Origin: Bradyrhizobium guangdongense | GTDB taxonomy: Bacteria; Pseudomonadota; Alphaproteobacteria; Rhizobiales; Xanthobacteraceae | Assembly (NCBI RefSeq): GCF_004114975.1 | Contig: NZ_CP030051.1 | Span: 3,410,001-3,474,000 of the forward strand | Direction: 5' to 3' | DNA: 64,000 nucleotides | Position numbers and translations under genes: made by a program | Shown: one piece after another, positions 37,981-46,373 of the stretch | Position numbering within the stretch: the first letter of the stretch is position 1 | How the letters are laid out: each line of letters starts with the position of its first letter | The notes under the pieces: model-generated | The model's database searches: none | Told to the model about the DNA's origin: nothing | What the model saw: the letters and a program-made list of their open reading frames with translations, nothing else

Positions 37981-39567
37981 ATGTCAAAGTTTCTGCCTTG
38001 CCTCGCCGTACTCGCCCCGCTGACCCTCTGCCTCGTCGGGTTCCTTCCGTCTCGCGCCAGCGTCAGGGATTACGTCGGACTTGCAATCGTCGCCGCAGCG
38101 GCGTCGCTCGTCGTTGTCGTCGCGGCAGGTCTCGCCTGCTTCGTTGTCGGGCCGGGACGCTCGAGGCTGCTGGGAGCCTCCGGGCTAGGACTCTCGCTGC
38201 ACGTCGATGCGCTCTCAACGATCCTCTGCGTGCTTGTCGGGTTCGTCGGGCTCGTCGTCGTCAAATACAGCCGCAACTATCTGGATGGCGATCCCGGCCA
38301 GATCAGGTTCACGCGCTGGCTGCTGCTGACGCTTGCCTCCGTACTGACCGTGCTGATATCTGGCAATCTAGTGCTGCTGCTGGTTGCCTGGATCGCCACC
38401 AGCGTCTCGCTAGGCCGGTTGCTGCTGTTCTACCACACGCGGCCGGCCGCCATCCGGGCCTCGCGCAAGAAGTTCGTCGCGAGCCGGCTCGGCGATGGGT
38501 GCCTCGCGATCGCCGCCGTGCTGCTCTACCTGCACTTCGGAACGCTCGAGGTCGCCGATCTGGCCACCAAGGCGCGCAGCGGTGCCGAGATCGGTTCGCC
38601 GGCCATCTCCGCGGCAGCGCTGCTGATCGTCGTGACCGCTATGCTCAAATCAGCGCAAATGCCGCTGCATGGCTGGCTGAGCGAGGTGATGGAGACGCCG
38701 ACCCCGGTCTCGGCGCTGCTGCATGCCGGTATCATCAATGCCGGAGGCTTCCTCGCCCTGCGGCTCGGCGATGTGCTGCTGCTGGCGACGCCGGCCCTCA
38801 ACGTGCTGGCCGTCGTCGGCGGCATCACCGCGCTGTTCGGCTCGCTGGTGATGCTGACGCAGACGTCGGTGAAGGTCCAGTTGGCCTACTCAACCGTGGC
38901 CCAGATGGGGTTCATGCTGCTGCAATGCGGGCTCGGCGCCTTCTCCGCCGCGCTCCTGCATATCGTCGCCCATTCCCTCTACAAGGCGCACGCCTTCCTG
39001 TCATCGGGCAGCATCATCGACCTGGCACGCGCGTCATGGACGCCTAGCCCCGGTGGCCAACCGCACCCGGCGCGGCTGATCCTTGCGCTCGCGGGCGTGA
39101 TCGGACTGACGCTCCTGATCGGCTGGGGGCTTGGTATGACCTTGCGCAGCAATCCGGCGCAGATCGCGCTGGGATCGGTGCTGCTGATGGGGCTCGTGCA
39201 CCTCATGGCCAATGCAATCGACGAGCGGCCCAACGCCTTCGTCGTCGCCCGCGGCATCGTCACCGCGGCCGGTGTCGCCGCGCTCTACTTTGCACTGCAA
39301 GCGGCGACGGCGTGGCTGGCCGCCGGAAGCGTCCCGGTCGGACGTCCGGTGGATGGCACAGCGCCGATGCTAATCGCCGCGCTAGTTGTGATCTCCTTTG
39401 CGGCGATGACGGTGTTTCAGAACCAGATGATGCGCCGCGCCGACACACTGTTTTGGATCGCAGCTTACGTGCATCTGCGCAACGGGCTCTATCTGAATAC
39501 GCTGGCTAACCGCCTAGTGCTGGCGCTTTGGCCACGCACGTCGAACAAGCTCAAGACCACCCCCTGA
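37981..39567 (+). CDS. dabB: DabB: membrane subunit of the DAB inorganic-carbon pump (NuoL/MrpA-like)
   Basis: A 528-residue integral membrane protein of the proton-conducting complex I antiporter type. The core motifs are present: LKSAQMPLHGWLSEVMETPT, SALLHAGIINAGG (conserved Lys, His and Glu of antiporter subunits) and HIVAHSLYKAHAFL. In DAB systems, DabB couples cation flow to CO2 hydration by DabA, so bicarbonate accumulates in the cytoplasm. It is immediately followed (13 nt) by dabA, the diagnostic pairing, which separates it from NuoL or MrpA paralogs. Confidence 0.93.
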   Translation: MSKFLPCLAVLAPLTLCLVGFLPSRASVRDYVGLAIVAAAASLVVVVAAGLACFVVGPGRSRLLGASGLGLSLHVDALSTILCVLVGFVGLVVVKYSRNYLDGDPGQIRFTRWLLLTLASVLTVLISGNLVLLLVAWIATSVSLGRLLLFYHTRPAAIRASRKKFVASRLGDGCLAIAAVLLYLHFGTLEVADLATKARSGAEIGSPAISAAALLIVVTAMLKSAQMPLHGWLSEVMETPTPVSALLHAGIINAGGFLALRLGDVLLLATPALNVLAVVGGITALFGSLVMLTQTSVKVQLAYSTVAQMGFMLLQCGLGAFSAALLHIVAHSLYKAHAFLSSGSIIDLARASWTPSPGGQPHPARLILALAGVIGLTLLIGWGLGMTLRSNPAQIALGSVLLMGLVHLMANAIDERPNAFVVARGIVTAAGVAALYFALQAATAWLAAGSVPVGRPVDGTAPMLIAALVVISFAAMTVFQNQMMRRADTLFWIAAYVHLRNGLYLNTLANRLVLALWPRTSNKLKTTP

Positions 39568-39580
39568 CGCCGAGATAACC

Positions 39581-42112
39581 ATGAACCAGGCCGCCCTAGC
39601 CCTGAAGATCACAGCGACCGAAGCCGACACGGACGTCACGCTCGAGGCCCGCATCGCGGCCGCCTGCGCGCGCGTCGCACCGCTCTGGCCGCTCAAGCAT
39701 TTCGTTGCGGTCAATCCGTTCCTCGGCTTCACGGGCCAAAGGTTTGCCGCCACCGCCGCGACGTTCGAGCGCGTGGTGCGGGCGCGCATCCTGATGCCGC
39801 GGGCGTTCTACCGTCACGCGCTCGCGGAAGGCCGCATCGACGATGCGGCGATGGCGCAGGCGCTCGCGCTTCACCCCGACGCTGGCCTCGACATCGACAG
39901 CCTCAAACAGGCGTTGCGCTCTGATGCGCCGGCCGGCGCGCCTCCGGCCGTCGTCGCCACTGTGGCCGAGGTGCTGGACGGGCTTGCTGAAGGCGACCGA
40001 TACGTCTCGCTGGTTGCCTTCATGATCGACGAGATCTCGGCCTTCTGCGCCAGCTATTTCGACGAGGGCCAGGCCAATTGGCCGAACCCGACGCGCAGGC
40101 TCAGGCCCTACGCGGCCTGGCGGACGCTTGCGATCTACGACCGCAATCCCGAAGTCATGGGCATCAGGGGTTTTCGAACGTCTGTTGCGGCTCTGCCTAC
40201 AGATCCCATCGAGGCCATCGGCGTCATCCTCGACCGCCTCGGGATTCCCGATCGCGCGATCGAGGATTATCTGGTGCGCGCACTGTTCGACCTTGGTTGG
40301 TCGGCCTACGCGCGCTATGTCGGATGGAGCGCGGAGCTCGAGGGCCGTCGGGACGACACTCTGCTCGAACTGCTTGCGATCCGGCTCGCCTGGGGTTTTG
40401 CGCTGTTCGAGGCGCGGACCGATGACGCCTTCAGGACAGCCTGGGCGCGAGCGATGGAGCAGGCGGCGAAACTGCCCGTCGATCACTGCCTAGACGAGAC
40501 TCCCGAGCTCGCCGTCGACGTCGTCCTGCAGGAGGCCTACGAGATCGTCTTCCGCCGCAACTTGATCGCCCGACTCCTCGCCAACCGCGGCAGCGCGGCA
40601 CAGTCTGGTCGGATGGACCGGCCTGCGGTCCAGGCGGCCTTCTGCATCGACGTGCGCTCGGAAATATTCCGGCGCGCGCTTGAGACCCTTTCTCCGGAGG
40701 TGGAAACGATCGGTTTCGCCGGCTTTTTCGGCTTCCCCATCGAATATGTTCCGATAGGCCACCTTCGGGGCGGCGCGCAATGTCCCGTGCTGCTCAAACC
40801 GGCGTTCATCGTCTGCGAAGAAGTCAAGGACGCCGAGCCGTTCGAGGAAGCCGAAGTGCTGGGCCAGCGACTGCTCCGGCGGCGAGTGGCGAAGGCTTGG
40901 AAATCGTTCAAGGTCTCCGCAGTGTCGTCCTTCTCCTTTGTGGAGACGGCAGGCCTCGGCTTTGCGGCGAAGATCGCGACTGACAGCGCGGGCGTAACCC
41001 GACCGGTGCCATCGCCGGTCAGCGATGGTCTCGATTCCGACGTCGCTGCGAGGGTCGGCCCGCGTCTCGCGCCTGGCAAGCTCAAAGGGCGTTCCACCGG
41101 CTTTACCGACTCGCAGGCCGTCGATATGGCCGAGGCGGTGCTGAAGGCGATGTCACTGACCGGGCCGTTCGCGCGCCTCGTGCTGCTGACGGGCCACGGT
41201 AGCACCACGGTCAACAATCCACACGCCTCGGGCCTCGACTGCGGCGCCTGTGGCGGTCACACAGGCGAGGCCAATGCGCGTGTCGCCGCCGCGATCCTCA
41301 ACGATTCGCAGGTCCGCGATGGCTTGCGGGCGCGGGGCATCGACATCCCCGCCGACTGCTGGTTCGTCGGTGCGCTTCACGATACCACCACTGACGACGT
41401 AAAGCTGTTCGACGAGGAGGACCTGCCGGCGCAACTCGCCGACGATCTGGCACGGTTGAAATTGCGCCTGGCCGATGCCGCTCATCTGGCGAGGCTCGAG
41501 CGCCGCGCGCTGCTGGGCGTCGGAGATGCGGCGGATGCCGACGCCGCGATCAAGGCGCGTAGCAAGGACTGGTCCCAAGTCCGGCCAGAATGGGGCCTCG
41601 CGGGAAACGCCGCGTTCATCGCTGCCCCGCGCAGCGTCACGCGCGGTCTCGACCTGTCCGGCCGCGCCTTCCTGCATTCCTATATCCACGAGCAGGATCG
41701 GGATCATCGGGTGCTGGAGCTGATCATGACCGCGCCGCTGGTGGTCGCGAGCTGGATCAATCTGCAATACTACGGCTCGACCGTTAATAACGCGGCGTTC
41801 GGCAGCGGCAACAAGATGCTTCACAACATCGTCGGCCAGCTCGGCGTGCTCGAAGGCAATGCCGGGGACCTGCGAGTCGGATTGCCATGGCAGTCGGTGC
41901 ATGACGGCTCGCGCTTTGTCCATGAGCCGGTACGCTTGAACGTCTTCATCGCCGCTCCCGAAACTGCAATGGACGATGTCCTGCGCCGGCACGCAGGCAT
42001 CTGCGATCTCGTTACCAACGGCTGGATCATGCTGCACTCGCTCGGCGGCCGTGGCCCAGTCATCCGCCGCTGCGTGCGGCCGGGCATTTGGGCTGCTTCA
42101 TCTTCTGAATAA
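39581..42112 (+). CDS. dabA: DabA: zinc-binding carbonic-anhydrase-like subunit of the DAB pump (DUF2309)
   Basis: An 843-residue cytoplasmic protein. The beta-carbonic-anhydrase-like site is intact: Cys355 and Asp357 in AAFCIDVRSE, His539 in LLTGHGSTTVNNP and Cys554 in GLDCGACGGHTG. The His-to-Cys spacing of 15 equals that of characterised DabA. It works with DabB as an energised CO2-hydrating pump. N-terminal LWPLKHFVAVNPFLGF is the normal DUF2309 start. The last about 25 residues (GPVIRRCVRPGIWAASSSE) look unlike a usual end and could reflect a 3' rearrangement next to the mobile-element region. Confidence 0.95.
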   Translation: MNQAALALKITATEADTDVTLEARIAAACARVAPLWPLKHFVAVNPFLGFTGQRFAATAATFERVVRARILMPRAFYRHALAEGRIDDAAMAQALALHPDAGLDIDSLKQALRSDAPAGAPPAVVATVAEVLDGLAEGDRYVSLVAFMIDEISAFCASYFDEGQANWPNPTRRLRPYAAWRTLAIYDRNPEVMGIRGFRTSVAALPTDPIEAIGVILDRLGIPDRAIEDYLVRALFDLGWSAYARYVGWSAELEGRRDDTLLELLAIRLAWGFALFEARTDDAFRTAWARAMEQAAKLPVDHCLDETPELAVDVVLQEAYEIVFRRNLIARLLANRGSAAQSGRMDRPAVQAAFCIDVRSEIFRRALETLSPEVETIGFAGFFGFPIEYVPIGHLRGGAQCPVLLKPAFIVCEEVKDAEPFEEAEVLGQRLLRRRVAKAWKSFKVSAVSSFSFVETAGLGFAAKIATDSAGVTRPVPSPVSDGLDSDVAARVGPRLAPGKLKGRSTGFTDSQAVDMAEAVLKAMSLTGPFARLVLLTGHGSTTVNNPHASGLDCGACGGHTGEANARVAAAILNDSQVRDGLRARGIDIPADCWFVGALHDTTTDDVKLFDEEDLPAQLADDLARLKLRLADAAHLARLERRALLGVGDAADADAAIKARSKDWSQVRPEWGLAGNAAFIAAPRSVTRGLDLSGRAFLHSYIHEQDRDHRVLELIMTAPLVVASWINLQYYGSTVNNAAFGSGNKMLHNIVGQLGVLEGNAGDLRVGLPWQSVHDGSRFVHEPVRLNVFIAAPETAMDDVLRRHAGICDLVTNGWIMLHSLGGRGPVIRRCVRPGIWAASSSE

Positions 42113-42225
42113 GATCGCGGCTGCATGTCGCCCATCGATCGGCTTCCCAACCTTGAGGTCTTGAGCGTGAAGGATCGTAAGGAAGTTTGCGCGCCCCAAT
42201 CGCGTCCAAAGCAGGAGGCCCAGTG

Positions 42226-42376
42226 TGTGGATCGGCTCCGAACTTTGACCCCTATCGGCGCCAAACCGTGACCCCAGCCCATGGCTGAGTTCCATCACAG
42301 TGTCAGGGACATCGAGCGGCACGGGTGGGGTCAACCTTGGAAGCCGATTGGGGGTCAAATAGCGTGCCTATTCACA
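42226..42376. mobile_element. 151-bp MITE-like element, copy 2, with target duplication
   Basis: Same element as 24937-25087 (148/151 identical, same orientation), running TGTGGATCGG...CCTATTCACA. It is flanked by a perfect 5-bp direct repeat CAGTG (42221-42225 and 42377-42381), proving insertion boundaries. It is inserted in a ligase gene at the codons encoding KHW. The 5-bp duplication and multiple TTTGACCCC boxes suggest mobilisation by an IS21-type transposase supplied elsewhere. No transposase is present. Confidence 0.9.
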
Positions 42377-42600
42377 CAGTGCTTCTGCCGGCCGCCCCGG
42401 TACGGCCGGTCCCGGTGCTTGGAGACCAGCCCCTCCAGCCCCATGCGGCAGGCGGCCCGGAACAGGTCGGTGCCGATGGCGCCGGTCTCGAACGGCGCAA
42501 CGAAGATGCCGTCCGGGCGTCGGGCGAGCAGGCGTGCGAGGTTGGTCTTGCGCAGGCGGAGCGAAAGGTCTCGGAAAATATGCGACTTGGTAGCTCGTCA
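42377..42600 (-). pseudogene. ATP-dependent DNA ligase fragment (middle part)
   Basis: The minus strand reads LRKTNLARLLARRPDGIFVA, then FRAACRMGLEGLVSKHRDRP and YRGGRQKH, the classic C-terminal part of a LigD/LigC-type adenylation domain (motif GLEGLVSK, motif IV/V lysines). It stops at the MITE, and DNA beyond the MITE is not ligase. The N-terminal part lies at 43714-43950 on the same strand, separated by an insert. Confidence 0.85.
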
Positions 42601-43074
42601 ATCGGCGTGCTGACGCCGAACTTTGCGGAGTGCGCTCTTCAGGAACTGGTACAGGTACCAGAGCAGTTGCCCTGCGACCGCCCCCACGAGGGCGATAACC
42701 GGAGAAAATGGGATTAGAATGATAGGAAGGAATGCAATTCCTTCGACGGCATCTCGCCGTCCAAACAACATCATCAAGTATGCGCCCGCAAAGGGATAGC
42801 TTACGACCAGCCAAGAGACCCACACACGCCAACGATGCATGGAGTCGGTTGGATCAGATAATGCAGCGAGGAAAAAGATCGCCCAATAAGAAGGAATGGG
42901 CCAGCCGATTAGCAAGATAAGGTAGCCGAATTCGCTCGGCGCGGGCGGCTCGGCAATCGCATACAAGAGCCAAGCGCAAGTATGGAACGCAAGCGTGACC
43001 AAAACAACATGGACGGCAAAACGCCAAGACAGCGCCTGCGGGCTTATTAGCCGATCCAAGAGGTTGCCGCTCAT
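42598..43074 (-). CDS. Four-helix membrane protein of unknown function (insert in ligase gene)
   Basis: A 158-residue protein with about four membrane segments (VHVVLVTLAFHTCAWLLYAI, YLILLIGWPIPSYWAIFFLA, VSWLVVSYPFAGAYLMMLFG, LPIILIPFSPVIALVGAVAG) and a basic tail RKVRRQHAD. No family recognised. It sits in the insert that splits the ligase gene and is divergent from the other insert gene, 27 nt apart. Its base composition looks lower in GC than the neighbourhood. Confidence 0.6.
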   Translation of the reverse strand: MSGNLLDRLISPQALSWRFAVHVVLVTLAFHTCAWLLYAIAEPPAPSEFGYLILLIGWPIPSYWAIFFLAALSDPTDSMHRWRVWVSWLVVSYPFAGAYLMMLFGRRDAVEGIAFLPIILIPFSPVIALVGAVAGQLLWYLYQFLKSALRKVRRQHAD

Positions 43075-43101
43075 AAACTACAGCTTCCCGAAATCTCTGT
43101 C

Positions 43102-43581
43102 ATGCACGTTGACTTGGCGCAAACTCGGCCGTTCGGAAGGCCATACGTTCTAAACATGCAGGGCGAGACATGCGCATCTAGACGCTCAGACGAGGACGCG
43201 TCCGCGTACCGCGAATTATCAGCGGACATTTTCAAGTGGGCGGTGCGGGTAAATGCGCTGTTCGGGTTGCTGCTCGCGGTCACAGACATGATCTTCAGCG
43301 ATCACCCGGAGGAGTTCTTTTTGTGGCCTCTGCTGGCTGGTTTCCTGACCTTGCCGTTTCTGCTGATCGCGATGATGCCGATAGCAATTCGTCGCTACTC
43401 GGCTCGCCCTGCGTTAGGACGCGAACGATTAAAGGCAATGAACGCGTTTACGGCCATGATCGTCCTGTTGTGGGCACCGGGGGTCGCCAAAACCATTTAT
43501 CGCATAAACAACCCTGCTGCGGGCGATGGAGGAGCTTGGGGGGGGGTGCAGCACTGCTTGTTCTCGTTCTCGCGCCACTGA
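43102..43581 (+). CDS. Membrane protein of unknown function, frame interrupted at a G9 run
   Basis: A 159-residue frame with membrane segments VNALFGLLLAVTDMIF, FFLWPLLAGFLTLPFLLIAM and NAFTAMIVLLWAPGVA. At 43538-43546 a run of nine G changes the frame. In another frame the sequence continues as a plausible membrane helix (AALLVLVLAPLIILCTRLEE) and a soluble tail to about 43720. A tract of 7 or 10 G would join them. So this may be a frameshift, a sequencing error, or a phase-variable or slippage site. No family recognised. Start uncertain (43102 or 43156). Confidence 0.5.
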   Translation: MHVDLAQTRPFGRPYVLNMQGETCASRRSDEDASAYRELSADIFKWAVRVNALFGLLLAVTDMIFSDHPEEFFLWPLLAGFLTLPFLLIAMMPIAIRRYSARPALGRERLKAMNAFTAMIVLLWAPGVAKTIYRINNPAAGDGGAWGGVQHCLFSFSRH

Positions 43582-43713
43582 TTATCCTTTGTACGAGACT
43601 GGAGGAGGGACTGTTCACAAGGATCAGCGTCAGACTGTTTGGACTGAATGGCCGAAACGAAGCAAAAACAGGTCCGACACTCGCAGTTATGCTCGTTAGC
43701 AACCTACTCCAGG

Positions 43714-43950
43714 CAGCGACCGCTCGCCATCTATCGCGAACTGCTTGGTCCGGTTCTTCAGCGCGGCCTCGACGATCCAGGGAAACCGCTTCGACCAGTC
43801 GTTGCCACCGCGCGTGATCAGGCGGACGCGGTCATGGTCGCGGATGACCAATAACCTGTAGCCGTCGTACTTGACCTCGTGGAGATAGTCGGGGCCGGTC
43901 GGCACGGTCTTGGCCACGGTGGGCAGGCAAAGCTCGAACGTGCTGCGCAT
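43714..43950 (-). pseudogene. ATP-dependent DNA ligase fragment (N-terminal part)
   Basis: The minus strand encodes MRSTFELCLPTVAKTVPTGP, YLHEVKYDGYRLLVIRDHDR (motif I with the adenylated Lys), RLITRGGNDWSKRFPWIVEA and AIDGE, a typical start of a bradyrhizobial ATP-dependent ligase. Homology ends abruptly after the IDGE motif near 43722, where the insert begins. About 35-40 ligase residues between this and the 42377-42600 fragment are missing. Confidence 0.85.
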
Positions 43951-44175
43951 GGGCCGGAGATAGGAATCGTCCGCTGGCATTTGAAGCCCGGAACAAGCGG
44001 CAAACGTCAGAACCCACGCCCGGTCTCTGATCAGATCCGGACATCCAGCGCGGCGACACCGACAGCAGCTTGTGACCCAATTCGGACTTCGCGCTATCTC
44101 CGGTAAAGGCCCTCTGGGGCCCACAACAAGGTGTTAGTATGGCAACCCACAGAGCGGAGTCTTCAAGGGGGGCGT

Positions 44176-45159
44176 ATGCGAAGGCGGGAGTTTCTAGCGG
44201 CGATTATAGCGGCGTCGGCCTGGTCGCGACAGGGTTTCGCTCAATCGACAAACAGGCGAATCGCGCGCATCGCCTTCTTGGGTAATGCGAGCCCGTCAAC
44301 TATTGACGCCGCCCAAATTGCTGCGTTTAAAGAAGGGTTGCGTGAAAATGGGTTGATAGAAGGCAGCAACGTCGATGTCCAATATTTCTGGATTGAGGGC
44401 AGCTTTGAGCGCATGCAGAAGTTGGCGGCGGAGCTCAGCCAAAGCAATTTCGACGCCATCCTGACGGCCGGCTCAAAGGCAGTACAGACGCTTCTGGCCA
44501 CCGGAACAAAGACTCCGATCGTTTTTGCAGTGATCGCAGACCCAGTCGGCAGCGGTACGGTCCAGAGCCTCGCGCGGCCCGGTGGAAACGCCACCGGCCT
44601 GTCGATGTCGGACATCGATCTGGAAAGCAAGCGCATAGAGGTTCTGAAAGAGTCGGTGCAGTCCATCACGCGGGTCATGATCCTGCGCGATCCGGTCGTG
44701 GGGGTTCCGACAGGTGCTGCCGAGGCGGAGGCCACGGCGCGGGCTCTGGGCCTTCATGTCGTTGTCGCCGAGGCCGCGAGCTCCGACCAGGTCGAAGCTG
44801 CGTTCAGGCGCGGACGAGAGCAGGGCGTCGACGCGGTCGCTGCGATGGCATCGGCTTTCTTCAACTTCCATCGCAAGCAGTTGATCGAGCTGGCCGCGCT
44901 GTATCGCCTTCCCTCGATCTGGGAAACCGGCATCTACGTTAAGGACGGCGGCCTGATGTCGTACGGACCGAATTTTCCAGACATGTACCGTCGATCTGCC
45001 GAATACATCGCTAGGATCCTTAAGGGCGCAAAGCCCAGCGATCTGCCCGTTCAACAGCCAACCAAATTCGAACTAGTCGTCAATCTGAAGGTGGCGAAGA
45101 TCCTTGGAATTACGATACCGCCCACGGTGCTCGCCCGCGCCGACGAGGTGATCGAATGA
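44176..45159 (+). CDS. ABC transporter substrate-binding protein (ABC_sub_bind family)
   Basis: A 327-residue exported protein. It begins MRRREFLAAIIAASAWSRQG, a twin-arginine-like signal ending near FAQS, then ARIAFLGNASPSTIDAAQIA. The two-lobed fold ends with LKVAKILGITIPPTVLARAD, the C-terminal signature of this large Bradyrhizobium family. The ATG at 44176 begins the signal. These proteins usually bind aromatic or amino-acid-like ligands for a separate transporter; no permease or ATPase is adjacent. Confidence 0.9.
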   Translation: MRRREFLAAIIAASAWSRQGFAQSTNRRIARIAFLGNASPSTIDAAQIAAFKEGLRENGLIEGSNVDVQYFWIEGSFERMQKLAAELSQSNFDAILTAGSKAVQTLLATGTKTPIVFAVIADPVGSGTVQSLARPGGNATGLSMSDIDLESKRIEVLKESVQSITRVMILRDPVVGVPTGAAEAEATARALGLHVVVAEAASSDQVEAAFRRGREQGVDAVAAMASAFFNFHRKQLIELAALYRLPSIWETGIYVKDGGLMSYGPNFPDMYRRSAEYIARILKGAKPSDLPVQQPTKFELVVNLKVAKILGITIPPTVLARADEVIE

Positions 45160-45248
45160 CTGCTTATGGCCCCATCGCGCCATTCTGAGCACGTCTGTTT
45201 TTGGTCCGCTTCTCGGGACAAAGCGGGTGAGAGCTGCAGCTCTCACGA

Positions 45249-45503
45249 TCAAGCGAGAGGGTTTGCCTGCGTCAGCCGCAGAAACGTCCCCGACTCGTGC
45301 AGCTCGATCCAGCCGCGCTCGTGGGCGAGCGCGATGCCTGCGCGAAATTCCTCGCCCGTGCCGCCCATCTTGAGGAACGGCACGTTGACCAGCTCGATGT
45401 AGATGCGGCCGTCCTGCACCGGCTCGATGCCGCTGGCGATCTCGACCAGCTTGCGGGCGGCGGTGGCAGGATCGGCGAGAGGGCGGGCAGCGGCGTATTT
45501 CAT
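45249..45503 (-). CDS. Conserved hypothetical protein
   Basis: An 84-residue soluble protein (MKYAAARPLADPATAARKLV..., GIEPVQDGRIYIELVNVPFL and a C-terminal WIELHESGTFLRLT). This is a familiar small bradyrhizobial family without known function. The pattern suggests a winged-helix-like fold, but that is a guess. Confidence 0.75.
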   Translation of the reverse strand: MKYAAARPLADPATAARKLVEIASGIEPVQDGRIYIELVNVPFLKMGGTGEEFRAGIALAHERGWIELHESGTFLRLTQANPLA

Positions 45504-45536
45504 GCGGCATCGATACGTCGAGTCGGGCTGGGTAGG

Positions 45537-45632
45537 CTATCCGGGAAAAGCCATGAGGTAGAGCAGCGCGCAAGCGACCAGGGTCGTCCAGATGATCGCA
45601 GCGGCAAGTAGCCAATCGTGGGAATGTCTCAT
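45537..45632 (-). CDS. Very small single-helix membrane protein (31 residues)
   Basis: The frame encodes MRHSHDWLLAAAIIWTTLVA followed by CALLYLMAFPG, one membrane helix. It lies 33 nt upstream of the 84-residue gene on the same strand. No clear ribosome-binding site is seen, so it may not be translated. Confidence 0.4.
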   Translation of the reverse strand: MRHSHDWLLAAAIIWTTLVACALLYLMAFPG

Positions 45633-45703
45633 GGGGACCACCGAGGTAAAGTGGCTGTGGTGGTCGGTCTCCCATATTGATCTGGATCAACCCGAAGCAA
45701 GCC

Positions 45704-45853
45704 TTAGTCGTCCCAGAAGTGCCCCCCGCATTTTGAGCACTTATACAGGCGGACCAACTTGCCGCTCTTAATGTCGAGCATCGCATGGTTGAGACGTGAG
45801 ACCGCTCTGCACTTCGGGCAGCGCGGCTGTTCATCCTTCTCCTCGGGAGGCAT
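45704..45853 (-). CDS. Small zinc-ribbon protein
   Basis: A 49-residue protein from MPPEEKDEQPRCPKCRAVSR, with two CxxC pairs (CPKC, CSKC), the second in KCSKCGGHFWDD. It resembles short rhizobial zinc-ribbon proteins of unknown role. A longer frame from 45898 adds a non-typical N-terminus, so the ATG at 45853 is used. Confidence 0.65.
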   Translation of the reverse strand: MPPEEKDEQPRCPKCRAVSRLNHAMLDIKSGKLVRLYKCSKCGGHFWDD

Positions 45854-45935
45854 CTGATCCACGACTTGGCCCTCCAGCCAAGCCAACACGATGATCAAAA
45901 GGGAACATTGCCGCCATCACATAGGATATGTGGGA

Positions 45936-46190
45936 CTATCGCTCTTCGCGGGTGTCGATACCGGCGATGTTGAGGCAATCCCGCTCGGCTCGCGCAACAG
46001 TCCTTGCCCGATCAAGTGCCTCTGCTCCTGTAAGCAAGTCCGGCCGAAGGCGTCGGCTCGGTAGGTTGTCCCAGTAGAAGTATCGGCTGGGCCTGCCATC
46101 AGCGAAGCGCACCTCGAAGCTGCCGCAGTCGGGCACGGCTTCGTGCTTGATCAGACGGACTGATTGCCAAGTGGTGTTCTGGGATCGCAT
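45936..46190 (-). CDS. Conserved hypothetical protein
   Basis: An 84-residue soluble protein: MRSQNTTWQSVRLIKHEAVP, then CGSFEVRFADGRPSRYFYWD and LPSRRLRPDLLTGAEALDRA. The FEVRFxDGRPSxYFYWD core is recognisable from small rhizobial proteins of unknown function. Intact start and stop. Confidence 0.7.
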   Translation of the reverse strand: MRSQNTTWQSVRLIKHEAVPDCGSFEVRFADGRPSRYFYWDNLPSRRLRPDLLTGAEALDRARTVARAERDCLNIAGIDTREER

Positions 46191-46373
46191 GGCCGCATCA
46201 AAGCGGCGGCGAAACCGGCTGGCGAATTATCGATTTGTGGTGGGCAGGGCAGGGCGCGAGCCACTGCCTGTCGTGGGTGTCGAGCGCAAGGTGGGATTAG
46301 CTTAACCGGGTGTCCATCAAACCGGCAGCAGCTCAATAGTGGACCGCCTGCAACCGGTTTGGTCCGCGTTGCG

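Noticed and set aside
42325..42717. A 130-codon plus-strand frame starting in the MITE
   Set aside because: Antisense of the DNA ligase fragment; the minus strand carries the clear ligase motifs.
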